Shown here: positions 41,070 to 50,140 of the stretch, in pieces
Layout: the number at the start of each line of letters is the position of its first letter
Position numbering within the stretch: the stretch's first letter is position 1
Assembly: GCF_038967635.1 (NCBI RefSeq)
Contig: NZ_CP152413.1
Coordinates: 3,348,001-3,412,000, forward strand
Source of the DNA: Bradyrhizobium sp. B124
GTDB lineage: Bacteria; Pseudomonadota; Alphaproteobacteria; Rhizobiales; Xanthobacteraceae
Direction: 5' to 3'
Length of the DNA stretch: 64,000 nt
Notes under the pieces: model-generated
Told to the model about the DNA's origin: nothing
Seen by the model: only the letters and a program-made list of their open reading frames with translations
Database searches by the model: none
Program-made: the position numbers and the translations under genes

Positions 41070-42848
41070 ATGACCTACCGTGCGCCGATCAACGATATCC
41101 TGCTGTCCCTCAACCATGGCGCGGGGCTCGCTGCCGCCGTGGCGGCCGGCCACTACGGCGATTTCGACGGCGACATCACCGCTGCCGTGCTGGAAGAAGC
41201 TGGCAAGTTCGCCTCCGAAGTGCTGGCGCCGCTGAACAAGGTCGGCGACGAGCACGGCATCAAGCTCGACAACGGCAAGGTGACGACCGCGCCCGGCTGG
41301 CCCGACGCCTATCAGCGCTGGACCGCCGCGGGATGGAACGCAGTGTCGGGGCCGGAAGCGTTCGGCGGCCAGGGCCTGCCGCTCGCGATCAACGCCGCCT
41401 GCACCGAGATCTGGAGCGCATCGAACGTCGCCTTCGGCCTCTGCCCCTTGCTGACGCTGTCCGCGATCGAGGCGCTCGATGCTCATGGCAGCGCCGAGCT
41501 GAAGAAGGTCTATCTCGAGAAGCTCGTCACCGGCGAATGGACCGGCACCATGCAGCTCACCGAGCCCAACGCCGGCTCCGACGTCGGCGCGCTGCGCACC
41601 CGCGCCGAACGCGCGCCTGACGGCACCTACCGCATCAAGGGCACCAAGATCTTCATCACCTATGGCGAGCACGACATGACCGACAACATCGTGCACTTCG
41701 TGCTCGCACGATTGCCCGATGCGCCCGCCGGCACCAAGGGAATCTCGCTGTTCCTGGTTCCGAAATTCATGGTCAATACCGACGGCTCGCTCGGCGAGCG
41801 CAACGACATCCATGCCTCCGGCGTCGAGCACAAGCTCGGCATGCACGCCTCGCCAACCTGCACCATGACCATGGGCGACAAGGGCGGCGCGATCGGCTTT
41901 CTGATCGGCGAGGAGAACGCGGGCATGCGCTGCATGTTCACGATGATGAACCAGGCCCGGCTCGGCGTCGGCCTCGAAGGCGTCGGCATTGCCGACCGCG
42001 CCTATCAGCAAGCGTTGGCCTATGCGCAGGAGCGCCGCCAAGGCAAGGTGATCGGCCACAAGGGCGACGGGATGGATCCGATCATCGTGCATCCCGACGT
42101 CAAGCGCATGCTGATGCAAATGCGCAGCATGACGGCTGCGGCGCGCACGATCTGCTACGCCACCGCGGTCGCGCTCGACGTCTCGGTGCGCGCCAAGGAC
42201 GCCAAGGTGCGCGCGGACGCCGCAGCACGCGGCGCGCTGCTGACCCCGATCGCCAAGGCGTTCTCCACCGACATCGGCAACGAGGTCGCCTATCTCGGCG
42301 TGCAGGTCCACGGCGGCATGGGCTTCATCGAGGAGACCGGCGCCGCGCAGCATTACCGCGACGCCCGCATCACCTCGATCTATGAGGGCACCAACGGCAT
42401 CCAGTCGATCGACCTCGTCACCCGCAAGCTCGGCGCCAATGGCGGCGCCTCGGTGTGGGCGCTGCTCGACGAGCTCGCCGCCACCATCAAGCAGGTCGAG
42501 ACCTCCAACGATCCGGCATTCGGCACCACAGGCACGAAGCTGCGCGACGCCCATGCAGCGCTCGAGCGCACCAGCAAATGGTTGCTCGAGCGGCTGGCCT
42601 CGGCGCCAAACGAGGCGCTGGCCGGCGCGACACCGTATTTGCGGCTGTTCGGCGCCACGCTCGGCGGCTGCATGCTCGCAAGCGAAGCGCTGGCCGCGAA
42701 AGCGAACGGCGAGGCCGAGCCGCAGCGCTACGTCGCACTGGCGCGCTTCTTCGCCGAGAACATCTCGGTGCAGGCGCCGTCGCTGGAGAAGACCGTGACG
42801 GAGAGCGCCGAGGCGGTGACCGGCGCGGATGTGGTGCTGGCGGGGTAG
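41070..42848 (+). CDS. acyl-CoA dehydrogenase (large, C-terminal-extended type)
   Basis: A 592-residue FAD enzyme of the large acyl-CoA dehydrogenase subgroup that includes DmdC/AidB-like proteins. Segments: an N-terminal helix bundle; the FAD/substrate loop TGTMQLTEPNAGSDVGALRT; GTKIFITYGEHDMTDNIVHFVLARLP; MNQARLGVGLEGVGIADRAY; and VQVHGGMGFIEETGAAQHYRDARITSIYEGTNGIQ, where the catalytic Glu is expected near YEGTNG. An extra C-terminal helical domain (about 460-590) is present. It oxidises an acyl-CoA, passing electrons to ETF; the chain specificity is unknown. GGGAG upstream of ATG 41070 sets the start. First gene right of the island. Confidence 0.92.
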   Translation: MTYRAPINDILLSLNHGAGLAAAVAAGHYGDFDGDITAAVLEEAGKFASEVLAPLNKVGDEHGIKLDNGKVTTAPGWPDAYQRWTAAGWNAVSGPEAFGGQGLPLAINAACTEIWSASNVAFGLCPLLTLSAIEALDAHGSAELKKVYLEKLVTGEWTGTMQLTEPNAGSDVGALRTRAERAPDGTYRIKGTKIFITYGEHDMTDNIVHFVLARLPDAPAGTKGISLFLVPKFMVNTDGSLGERNDIHASGVEHKLGMHASPTCTMTMGDKGGAIGFLIGEENAGMRCMFTMMNQARLGVGLEGVGIADRAYQQALAYAQERRQGKVIGHKGDGMDPIIVHPDVKRMLMQMRSMTAAARTICYATAVALDVSVRAKDAKVRADAAARGALLTPIAKAFSTDIGNEVAYLGVQVHGGMGFIEETGAAQHYRDARITSIYEGTNGIQSIDLVTRKLGANGGASVWALLDELAATIKQVETSNDPAFGTTGTKLRDAHAALERTSKWLLERLASAPNEALAGATPYLRLFGATLGGCMLASEALAAKANGEAEPQRYVALARFFAENISVQAPSLEKTVTESAEAVTGADVVLAG

Positions 42849-43253
42849 GACGCTTTCCGCTGCGATTGCGGGAGAAGGCCCAAAGCGCCGTACTCGCCAT
42901 AGGCCCATCCCGCTCCTTTGACGTGCACGTCGTGCCTCATCGCAACTGTCGTCCCTGCGAAAGCAGGGACCCATACTCCGTGGCGGAGGTTGCAAGCGGG
43001 ACTCATCGTTGTCGTCCTGGCGAAAGCCAGCACCCATCACCACCGCATTTGATTGTGAACGAGATCGTGGCCCCAGCGTCGCGCAACGATGCGTATTTGG
43101 GGCAATGGGTGCTGGCTTTCGCCAGGACGACGGCGAGTACGTGACGCTGCCGTGGACCCTACCTTCGCGTTCCCGCGACCTGATTAGTCCGAGCTTTTTG
43201 CATTCTCGTTCCGCCCTCTCTTGAACAGAGGGCACAGGGAAGTCGGGTGCCGA
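42849..43253. repeat. intergenic repeat cluster with 26-bp inverted repeat
   Basis: The arm GTCGTCCTGGCGAAAGCCAG continues to CACCCA (43011-43036) and has an exact inverted copy at 43106-43131, 26 bp with a 69-bp spacer. A related shorter unit (GTCCCTGCGAAAGCAGGGAC near 42951-42970) lies to the left. No gene is seen in this 405-bp stretch. The type is frequent in Bradyrhizobium intergenic DNA. Confidence 0.75.
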
Positions 43254-43505
43254 TCAACGATCCCGGCGAGACGAGCGAAACTCCCGGGGACCGTCCAGCA
43301 GATCATGCTTGCGGGCAGACTGATCGATCCGGCTGGCCGAATGATCTGTCATGGCGTTGATGGCCGTGCCGGCCAGGTTCTGCGCACGTTGCCGTCGCTT
43401 CTCATCCTGGGATCGAACATCCCGGTCTTCGGCTCGCCGACGACAGAGTTCGTCAGAGATGCGTTCCTGGAGACATCCATCGCCTCGATAAGGTCGCTGC
43501 TTCAT
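43254..43505 (-). CDS. possible small charged protein downstream of rpsU
   Basis: An 83-residue, highly charged frame (MKQRPYRGDGCLQERISDEL and onward, ending EFRSSRRDR) that starts 39 bp after the S21 stop on the same strand. A GGAGGGAG run lies about 10 bases upstream. No domain is recognised and it may be spurious. Confidence 0.4.
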   Translation of the reverse strand: MKQRPYRGDGCLQERISDELCRRRAEDRDVRSQDEKRRQRAQNLAGTAINAMTDHSASRIDQSARKHDLLDGPREFRSSRRDR

Positions 43506-43543
43506 CTTGCACGCTCCCTCCAACAGGATTGCGGTACGGAGGA

Positions 43544-43840
43544 CTAACTCTCTCGGGGGCCGCTGGTTCGCGGTGCCAATTGACTGAGTGCCGGGAATTT
43601 CGGCGCCAGCAATCTGGGCTTCTTCGGCGGAGCCGCAATCAATCCGTCCCGTATCGCCTGCTTGCGGGCAAGCTTGCGGGCTCGCCGCGCGGCCTCGGCT
43701 TTCTCCCGAATCTTTCTTTCCGAAGGCTTTTCGAACGAGCGGCGGCGCTTCATCTCTCTGAAGACGCCTTCGCGCTGCATCTTCTTCTTTAGAACGCGCA
43801 GTGCCTGGTCGATATTGTTGTCCCTGACAAGAACCTGCAA
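43544..43840 (-). CDS. rpsU: 30S ribosomal protein S21
   Basis: A 98-residue bS21 protein of the small ribosomal subunit, acting in initiation near the anti-Shine-Dalgarno end of 16S rRNA. The core [40 protein letters not shown] and [15 protein letters not shown] matches S21. It carries a Pro/Lys tail ([14 protein letters not shown]) longer than the E. coli protein. Start: the usual MQVLV-type N-terminus here begins at a TTG (43840) with a GAGAGGTG site six bases upstream; no ATG fits. Bradyrhizobium genomes commonly carry several S21 copies; this may be a secondary one. Confidence 0.9.
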   Translation of the reverse strand: MQVLVRDNNIDQALRVLKKKMQREGVFREMKRRRSFEKPSERKIREKAEAARRARKLARKQAIRDGLIAAPPKKPRLLAPKFPALSQLAPRTSGPRES

Positions 43841-43889
43841 CGGATCACCTCTCGCGGTAGAAGACACGTCAAGCGCACAAATACGAATG

Positions 43890-43914
43890 CCCGCTCTATC
43901 GGTGACAGAGCGGG
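43890..43914 (-). promoter_or_regulatory. hairpin in the rpsU leader
   Basis: Stem CCCGCTCT / AGAGCGGG with a 9-nt loop lies 50-75 bases upstream of the rpsU start. No U run follows on either strand, so it is not an obvious terminator. A role as an S21 leader element is speculative. Confidence 0.35.
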
Positions 43915-44335
43915 CCGCACTGCCATTCCAGTACATCCGTGAAACGGCAGCCGATCAACAAGGTGACGAAAGCTTCAGCTGCAGTGCTGATAGCACTGCG
44001 CCTTCCCTTTCATCCGACGATGTCTTTGGAAAAGGGTCCCCTGGGACCGATCTACAAGGCTCAAGGCCAGTCGATACAATACAAGTATACACTTATACCA
44101 GCTATGCAAGGTGCAATTGCCAGTTCCAGGATTTATCTCTCGCGCTTCAAGCGTTCGAGATCGTAGCCGGAAGACCGTAGCGGGCCCGAGCGAGTGCGTG
44201 AGCGGTTCCTTGAATCGATATCATTGTTGAGTAGCAAATTCGAACCTGCTGACGCAGAGTGCGACGCTGCCGGTGAGTTCAGCGCGCCGGCACTCGAGAG
44301 CCTGGGCAGCTCCCATCGCAAGGAGGGAGCCGCAA
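43915..44335. other. intergenic region without convincing gene
   Basis: A plus-strand frame at 43939-44166 lacks a ribosome site and any domain. I see only the presumed divergent promoters of rpsU and the DUF6894-like gene. Confidence 0.4.
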
Positions 44336-44569
44336 TTGGCAACCCGCTATTATTTCGACATCCGCAACGGCGAGGAACTCTATGCCGACAGGCAGGGTAT
44401 CGAGCTGCGCGACGAGGAGACTGCTGCCCACGAAGCGATGCAGTCATTGCTCAGCATGGCGAAAGACAACCCGCCGTTGGACAAACACAATTTGTTGGCG
44501 TTCGAGGTCCGCACGGACGAAGGGCCGCTGTTTCAGGTCAGCCTCAACCAGGGCATAACGCGGCGTTAA
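44336..44569 (+). CDS. DUF6894-like small protein
   Basis: A 77-residue protein with the family opening RYYFDIRNGEELYADRQGIE followed by an acidic helix (ELRDEETAAHEAMQSLLSMA) and a strand LLAFEVRTDEGPLFQVSLNQ. Members are common, multi-copy and of unknown function in Bradyrhizobium. The start is a TTG at 44336 with a strong AAGGAGGGAG about eight bases upstream; upstream ATG codons do not match the family N-terminus. Confidence 0.8.
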   Translation: MATRYYFDIRNGEELYADRQGIELRDEETAAHEAMQSLLSMAKDNPPLDKHNLLAFEVRTDEGPLFQVSLNQGITRR

Positions 44570-44633
44570 GTGCATCGGCGCGCAACCGAACGTCAATAAT
44601 TTGGCCGGCGAAGGCGCGCCGGTTCGATCACGT

Positions 44634-44736
44634 CGAGAGCATTTTCGGTTCTGATCAGATCAGAACCGAAGCTCTAGATTGCTTTGACGCGTTTTCTTCA
44701 CGCGAACCGGCGGCCACTTCGCTCGAAAACGCTCTA
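44634..44736. repeat. TAGAGC-type dispersed repeat, copy B
   Basis: Contains a palindromic GGTTCTGATCAGATCAGAACC segment, then GACGCGTTTTCTTCACGCGA and TCGCTCGAAAACGCTCTA. Its right end supplies the TAG stop of the minus-strand VOC gene (44734-44736). Confidence 0.78.
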
Positions 44737-45426
44737 GTGGTCGGACAGGCTGCCGACGATCGATGCGCGACGGGACAGTTCGATCCAGTTGCCGTCCGGA
44801 TCGAGGATCATGGAAATCCGCGCGACCTCGCCAAGCGTCACCGGCGCGAGGCCCTCGCGCACGCCCCTGGCACGCAGGTCATCGTGCACCGCGTCGATAT
44901 CGGCGACTTGCAGCGTGATGTAGCGCCAGCCGCGCGCGCCACGAACCGGATCGACGGTCGCGGCCGGATCTTCCCTGAGCAGGATCAGGCTCTCGCCGAG
45001 GCGAAACGCCGGACCGCCCGACCAGGATTGCTCGGCGAAACCGAGAATGTCTCCGTAGAACCTCCGATGCGCGGCGAGGTCGCGCACGGCCATGGAAACG
45101 GCAATCTGGGTGATACCGTCATGTCCGGGCGCCACTAGGCAAACGCTGTTGCCGTCGGGATCAGCCATGTGCTGCGGCGCTCCAACGCCGTCGCGCGCAA
45201 CGATCACTTCGCGATAGCCGCTCGGTGCCGCATCCGGCAGCGGCTCGACATGATGGTTGAGCTTGATCACCGAACCATGCGCGTCGTGCCGGTACTGCTT
45301 CTGTCCGCGCCGGATCGGCAACATGTGGTCGAAGCGAACGCCGGCATCCTGCTGCCAGAACCGGAGCATCGGCTCCAGATTGTTGGTGGAAAGGCCGACG
45401 TCGATCACGTTCTTCGCGAGTTGCAT
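44734..45426 (-). CDS. VOC family (glyoxalase-fold) protein
   Basis: A 230-residue protein with two VOC modules (NVIDVGLSTNNLEPMLRFWQ at the start; ITQIAVSMAVRDLAAHRRFY near residue 105) and metal-ligand-like HMADPDGNSVCLVAP and ILDPDGNWIELSRR. Such proteins are glyoxalases, extradiol dioxygenases or binding proteins; the specific activity cannot be assigned. A GGGGAGA site precedes the ATG. It is the last gene of a three-gene minus-strand run with the SnoaL-like and exported genes, and its stop lies in a dispersed repeat. Confidence 0.88.
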   Translation of the reverse strand: MQLAKNVIDVGLSTNNLEPMLRFWQQDAGVRFDHMLPIRRGQKQYRHDAHGSVIKLNHHVEPLPDAAPSGYREVIVARDGVGAPQHMADPDGNSVCLVAPGHDGITQIAVSMAVRDLAAHRRFYGDILGFAEQSWSGGPAFRLGESLILLREDPAATVDPVRGARGWRYITLQVADIDAVHDDLRARGVREGLAPVTLGEVARISMILDPDGNWIELSRRASIVGSLSDH

Positions 45427-45467
45427 GTCCGGTCTCCCCAGCCGCCGTGCGCGCTCGCTGGGCCGGC

Positions 45468-45860
45468 TCAGCCGGGAAAGCGATCGCCGAACATCGGCAG
45501 TCCGCTGCGCGACTGTTCGCGCGTCGCCTCATCCTGGATGACGTCCCAGTGCTCGGCGAGCACTATGCGCACGATGTCGGCGACGACCCATGCCGCCGGC
45601 AGACCATGACCGCTGAACCGGCCGTGCAGAATGACGAAATCGCCGCTCGCCGCACCGACATGGTTCTCATAGCGCAGCGTCGCGGGCAAGCCCTTGACGA
45701 GATCGAACAGCCCGTCCCGGCCCGGCGCAATGTGCGCGCTGTGCTGAATGTAGCGCGGCGACCAGAGCCGCTCGGCGGCGGCATAGTCGCGCCTGTTGAA
45801 CAGGGTATCGAACGCGTCCAGCACGAACTGGACGCGGCGATCTTGGTTCGACGCATCCAT
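45468..45860 (-). CDS. SnoaL/NTF2-like protein
   Basis: A 130-residue alpha+beta barrel protein. Residues 5-60 (VQFVLDAFDTLFNRRDYAAAERLWSPRYIQHSAHIAPGRDGLFDLV) match the SnoaL-like N-terminal pattern, and AEHWDVIQD carries the typical C-terminal acid. Members include polyketide cyclases and small isomerases; no function is assigned. AGGAA lies about seven bases before the ATG at 45860. It lies 41 bp upstream of the VOC gene. Confidence 0.85.
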   Translation of the reverse strand: MDASNQDRRVQFVLDAFDTLFNRRDYAAAERLWSPRYIQHSAHIAPGRDGLFDLVKGLPATLRYENHVGAASGDFVILHGRFSGHGLPAAWVVADIVRIVLAEHWDVIQDEATREQSRSGLPMFGDRFPG

Positions 45861-45876
45861 AGCTTCGTTCCTGATA

Positions 45877-46551
45877 TCAGGGTTGCTTGCGGACCAGCGG
45901 AATCTGCAGATTGGTCGGACGATTCTGCTCGGTGTCGAAGCCGCGGCCGTCGACATTGCGGGCGCCCCAGAACAACAGGTCGCCCCTGAGATAGACCAGG
46001 TCGTATTCCATGAAGTTGGTGCCTTCCTTCAGCGCAAACGGTGCGAAGGATTTGCCGAAGATGCTCTGCGGCGCGTCGACCGCCCACGGCGCGTAGCCGG
46101 CAGAGGCGATTTTGTTGAGCACATCGGCAAACCCCTGCGCCAACGGCGTGACCTCGTAGGCCTCGTCGGCGACGAAGTCGACCTTCTGCGCGCCCGGTGC
46201 GATCGGATGCGCGCCCTGCCACTGCATGTGCCCGACGATCCTGATCCGCGCCAGCGGCACCTTGCCATACGGATCGGCCGAGTTAACGACCACGAGCTCG
46301 AACCGGTCGGAGGACTGATAGGTGAAGGCGCGCTTGAGATAGAACGGCTTGATCGAGCCGTCGGGATTCTTGCTCGGCCGGATCTCGGGCGCGATGCTCT
46401 CCCAATTTCCGGCGAGTGCCTGCTTGATCGTTGCGACGTCCGCATCCATGGCACTTGCCCTCGTTTGATTGCCGGAAGATTGCGCGGCAGCACCGCCGAA
46501 CCCGGTCAGCACCAGCAGCGGCAACAGCAATGCTCCGAGGCTCATCCGCAT
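45877..46551 (-). CDS. exported protein of unknown function
   Basis: A 224-residue protein with a signal peptide (SLGALLLPLLVLTGFGGAAA). The mature part has strand-rich segments (FYLKRAFTYQSSDRFELVVV, VPLARIRIVGHMQWQGAHPI, EYDLVYLRGDLLFWGAR) that suggest a lipocalin-like or APCDD1-like beta barrel, but I cannot name the family. ATG 46551 with GGAG seven bases upstream is chosen over the frame's upstream extension to 46608. First gene of the run with the SnoaL-like and VOC genes; divergent from the LysR gene. Confidence 0.75.
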   Translation of the reverse strand: MRMSLGALLLPLLVLTGFGGAAAQSSGNQTRASAMDADVATIKQALAGNWESIAPEIRPSKNPDGSIKPFYLKRAFTYQSSDRFELVVVNSADPYGKVPLARIRIVGHMQWQGAHPIAPGAQKVDFVADEAYEVTPLAQGFADVLNKIASAGYAPWAVDAPQSIFGKSFAPFALKEGTNFMEYDLVYLRGDLLFWGARNVDGRGFDTEQNRPTNLQIPLVRKQP

Positions 46552-46737
46552 GCGCAAGCTCCGGCCTGGTTTTCGCGCGGCCCTCTGCCTGCGAGGCAGA
46601 ACCCGCAATCGGAATACGCTTCGCTATAGAGGACGCTGGCCGGCTTGAAAAAGACTTTGTAAGCTGGCCCCATGCCTGCGAGAGATGCCTGTGAGAGATG
46701 GCAACGAGACTTGGCAGGCCGTGAATGGGAGAGTGCG

Positions 46738-47628
46738 ATGGAGCTCCGGCATCTCCGCTACTTCGTTGCCGTGGCCGATGCCGGCAGCCTCACGGTTGCC
46801 GCCGAGCAGAAGCTCCACACCTCGCAGCCTTCGCTCAGCCGGCAGATCCGCGATCTCGAGGAGGAGGTCGGCGTGCAACTGTTGAAGCGCGGCGCGCAGG
46901 GCATCGAGCTGACCGCGGCCGGCAAGGCGTTTCTCGACCATGCCCGCATGGCGCTGTTGCAGGCCGAGGCCGCCAAGGAAGCGGCGCTGCGCGCAGCCCA
47001 GCCGCCGAAGCCTGTCTTCTCGCTCGGCTTCCTGTCGGGCGCCGAAATCGATCTGCTGCCCGAGGTGACCCGCGTGTTGCGCGAGGAATTTCCCGGCATC
47101 GACATCCGCCTGTCGAGCGACTACTCGCCCTTGCTCGCCAAGGCCCTGATGCGGCGCAAGCTCGACGCGGCCTTCATGCGGGCCGACGAGAGCATGGAGG
47201 ATCTGGCGTACAAGCGCGTGCGCACCGATCCGCTGGTGTACGTGTTTCCGAGCAACCATCGGCTGGCGGCGCAGTCAGCCGTCGCGCCGGAAGACATCGC
47301 GGGCGAGACCTTCTATCTGCCGTCCAAATCAGCGCCGGCGGTGCGCCGCGTCGTGCTGGACTATTTCAACCGCGCCGGCGTCGATCCGAGGCCGGAGCAC
47401 GAGGTGCATAATGTTGTGCATGCGATATCGATGATCACTTCGACGCATGGCGTGATGCTGCTGCCGGCCTACACGGCGCGCTATCTGCCCGATAGCATTA
47501 AGACGCGGCCGGTGCAGGGCGAGGCGCCGACGCTGGATCTTGTGATCGCCTATCACAAGGCCAATAAATCGCCGATCCTGAAACTATTGCTGTCGCGGGT
47601 CGGCCGGCTGGCCGCGGCGCCGGCCTGA
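46738..47628 (+). CDS. LysR family transcriptional regulator
   Basis: A 296-residue LysR regulator. The N-terminal wHTH (1-60) reads MELRHLRYFVAVADAGSLTV and AAEQKLHTSQPSLSRQIRDLEEEVGVQLL; the effector-binding domain (90-290) has FSLGFLSGAEIDLLPEVTRV. Divergent from the 224-residue exported protein, 186 bp away, so it may control that three-gene run, as LysR proteins often regulate divergent neighbours. The start with GGGAGAG upstream excludes the longer frame from 46672. The effector is unknown. Confidence 0.93.
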   Translation: MELRHLRYFVAVADAGSLTVAAEQKLHTSQPSLSRQIRDLEEEVGVQLLKRGAQGIELTAAGKAFLDHARMALLQAEAAKEAALRAAQPPKPVFSLGFLSGAEIDLLPEVTRVLREEFPGIDIRLSSDYSPLLAKALMRRKLDAAFMRADESMEDLAYKRVRTDPLVYVFPSNHRLAAQSAVAPEDIAGETFYLPSKSAPAVRRVVLDYFNRAGVDPRPEHEVHNVVHAISMITSTHGVMLLPAYTARYLPDSIKTRPVQGEAPTLDLVIAYHKANKSPILKLLLSRVGRLAAAPA

Positions 47629-47653
47629 TCCCTTCAATCCAGTGAGGACCGAA

Positions 47654-48217
47654 ATGCCCGCAGGCCTCGTTCAGACCTTTCGCGCCTTTGCTTACAACAA
47701 CGCCTGGGCCAATCATCGCCTGCTCACAACATGCGGCAGTCTCGGCCAGGCGGAGTTCGCCGCCGCGCGGACCGGCTTCTTCCCGAGCCTGCAGGCGACG
47801 CTGAACCACATCCATGTCATCGATCTGTTCTACGTCGACGCGCTCGAAGGTGGCTGGCTCGGGCCGAAGGCGTGGGCGAACGAGGTGCCCTACCCGGCGG
47901 TCGCGGCGCTGCAAGCAGCGCAAGGCGCGATCGACCAGCGCCTGATCGTTCACTGCGATGCGCTGACGCCTGAACGGCTCGATGACGTGGTCAAGATCAA
48001 TCGCGACAGCTCGGTGCAGACCGAGCGGCGCGATCGCCTTCTGATGCATCTGTTTCAGCACCAGATCCATCATCGCGGCCAGGCCCATGCCATGCTGTCC
48101 GAAACCACGGTCAAGCCGCCGCAGCTCGACGAATTCTTCGCCGCCGGCGAGGCGCCGCTCCGGGCGGCCGAGTTCAAGGACCTTGGCTGGAGCGAAGCCA
48201 TCGTCTGGGGCGGCTGA
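47654..48217 (+). CDS. DinB family protein
   Basis: A 187-residue four-helix-bundle protein of the DinB/YfiT superfamily. Possible metal-binding histidines are His in TLNHIHVIDLFYVD and HQIHHRGQAHAML, giving the typical three-His site. Members include thiol-transferases such as bacillithiol or mycothiol S-transferases, and hydrolases of unknown substrate. The start ATG 47654 has GAGGA upstream. It follows the LysR gene by 25 bp and may be cotranscribed. Confidence 0.88.
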   Translation: MPAGLVQTFRAFAYNNAWANHRLLTTCGSLGQAEFAAARTGFFPSLQATLNHIHVIDLFYVDALEGGWLGPKAWANEVPYPAVAALQAAQGAIDQRLIVHCDALTPERLDDVVKINRDSSVQTERRDRLLMHLFQHQIHHRGQAHAMLSETTVKPPQLDEFFAAGEAPLRAAEFKDLGWSEAIVWGG

Positions 48218-48333
48218 ACGCCGGGTTCCGCAAGCGATGTGGCGGCGGTGCGGATCGGTTCCCGATCCGGAACAAGGTCTTGAATCCCGACGCCTCCGCG
48301 CTCACCTCAGGTGAAACGTGGGGAACTCCAGAC

Positions 48334-49062
48334 ATGCCATTCGCCAATCATCGGGGCCAGCGCATCCATTACACCGTTGAAGGGTCCGGGCCGCTGATCG
48401 TGCTGCAGCACGGCCTGCTGCTCAACGCCGCCAGCTGGAAGCAGTGCGGCGTCGTCGACGCGCTCGCCGATCGCTTTCGAGTCGTCTGCGTCGATTCGCT
48501 CGGACATGGCCTGAGCGACAAGCCCGCCGATCCCGAATTCTACGATCAGGAACAACGTGCCGGCGATATCGTCGCCGTGATCGACGATCTCGGCCACGAG
48601 CGCGCCCATGTGGTCGGACATTCGATGGGCGGCTGGGTGGCGGTCGGCGTCGCCCGGTTCTTCCCGGCGCGGCTGGCGTCGCTGGCAATCGGCGGCTGGG
48701 ACTTCCTCACCGGATTGCCGCGCGGCAACGCCGGCCCGCTGACCTATGGCGCCTTCATGACGTTTGCGCGCCGTACCGCGCCGCAGCTCACGGGATGGGT
48801 AACGTCCGACCTCGAGGGCGGCGTGCGTGCCTGCTTCGATGCGCTCGGCCAGATCGATGGCGCCAGGGACGCCGTGCTGTCCTCGCGCGTGCCGGTGCTG
48901 CTCTGGAACGGACAGGACGACGCACCACATGTGCCGATGCAGCGCTTTGCCGCGGAGAACGGCCTGGACGCGATGTCGGTCCCAGGCGATCATCTCGGCG
49001 CCCTGCTTCATCACGGCGTGGAGGTCGGCCGCGGCATCGGCTCGTTCGTCGGGCGCGGCTGA
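48334..49062 (+). CDS. alpha/beta hydrolase
   Basis: A 242-residue alpha/beta hydrolase. Nucleophile elbow VVGHSMGGWVAVG (Ser near residue 97), oxyanion region LQHGLLLN, a likely acid in LLWNGQDDAPHV and His in GDHLGALLHHG. Similar to esterases and epoxide-hydrolase-like enzymes; the substrate is not predictable. Unlike the protein at 568-1710, the full catalytic set is present. A GGGGA run about nine bases before ATG 48334 supports this start. Confidence 0.9.
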   Translation: MPFANHRGQRIHYTVEGSGPLIVLQHGLLLNAASWKQCGVVDALADRFRVVCVDSLGHGLSDKPADPEFYDQEQRAGDIVAVIDDLGHERAHVVGHSMGGWVAVGVARFFPARLASLAIGGWDFLTGLPRGNAGPLTYGAFMTFARRTAPQLTGWVTSDLEGGVRACFDALGQIDGARDAVLSSRVPVLLWNGQDDAPHVPMQRFAAENGLDAMSVPGDHLGALLHHGVEVGRGIGSFVGRG

Positions 49063-49302
49063 GCGGAGCACGATGCAGGGTTACGTGCGAGGGCGCCGGT
49101 TCGGCTTGCGCGGCCGGCGCCCTGCAAATCGCGAAATCCGGTTAACTGCATTGCGCCGTTCTCATGCTCGCCCACGGGGAAAAGCAGAGCAGAACACGCT
49201 GGAGCCCTTGGGGCTTGCACGGGATCATGTAGGATAGCAGTCGCGACCTCCGCCGGCGACGCTGCCGGCCGACACTCGGACCGCTTACTCTGGGACTGCT
49301 TG

Positions 49303-50064
49303 ATGACCGCGCATGTCATAGTCACCGACGAAGCCGCCACACGCGTGATCCGGCTGCGCAGGCCCGAGAAGAAGAACGCGATCACCCAGGAGATGTTTCG
49401 CGCGATCAGCGATGCGATCGACAAGGCGCAGAACAATCCGAAGATCCGCTGCCTGATCGTCACCGGCGGCTCCGGCGTGTTCACCGCGGGCAACGACATC
49501 GAGGACCTGCTCGCGCAGGGCACCTCGACCGGCGAGACGCCGCCCGCCTCCGACCTGGTCAAGTTCCTGTATTCGCTGGCCCACAATGTGAAGCCGATCA
49601 TTGCCGCCGTCGACGGCGTCGCGATGGGCATCGGCACCACGATGCTGTTTCACTGCGACTATGTGCTGGCGAGCAAGGCCGCGCTGTTCTCGACGCCATT
49701 CTCCAATTTCGGCCTGGTGCCGGAAGGCGCCTCCAGCCTGCTGATGCCGCGCACGATGGGCCATCAGCGCGCCTTCGCAATGCTGGTGATGGGCCGTACC
49801 ATGTCGGCCGACGACGCCCGCGTGGCCGGTTTCGTCAACACCGTGGTGGCGCCGGGACATGCCGAGGTCGAGGCGCACAAGGTGGCACGGGAGATCTGCG
49901 CGCTGCCGGCCGAGGCGGTGGCGATCTCGCGCCGCCTGATCCGGCTGCCGCCCGAGGACGTCACCCGCCGCATCGAGCAGGAGAACCATCTGTTCAGCGA
50001 GCGGATGCGCTCCAACGAGGCGGTCAGCGCCTTCAAGGCCTTCATGGCGCGCACGAAGGATTGA
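49303..50064 (+). CDS. enoyl-CoA hydratase/isomerase family protein
   Basis: A 253-residue crotonase-fold protein with oxyanion-hole segments (FTAGNDIEDLL and DGVAMGIGTTMLFHCDYVLAS) and SNFGLVPEGASSLLMPRTMG, in which the Glu aligns with the catalytic position. It probably hydrates or isomerises an acyl-CoA in beta-oxidation. The in-frame TTG three bases upstream of the ATG is ignored. The start region has only a weak ribosome site. Confidence 0.92.
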   Translation: MTAHVIVTDEAATRVIRLRRPEKKNAITQEMFRAISDAIDKAQNNPKIRCLIVTGGSGVFTAGNDIEDLLAQGTSTGETPPASDLVKFLYSLAHNVKPIIAAVDGVAMGIGTTMLFHCDYVLASKAALFSTPFSNFGLVPEGASSLLMPRTMGHQRAFAMLVMGRTMSADDARVAGFVNTVVAPGHAEVEAHKVAREICALPAEAVAISRRLIRLPPEDVTRRIEQENHLFSERMRSNEAVSAFKAFMARTKD

Positions 50065-50140
50065 AACGAAGCGTCGCAAAATTGTAGTGGCGTCACGCCA
50101 TGATCGCGTGTTCCATGATCGTGCATGCCATGGACAGATC

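Noticed and set aside
40761..43235. 824-codon minus-strand frame over the acyl-CoA dehydrogenase
   Set aside because: Shadow frame; it also runs across tRNA-Gln and intergenic repeats.
43939..44166. 75-codon plus-strand frame upstream of the DUF6894-like gene
   Set aside because: No ribosome site and unlikely composition.
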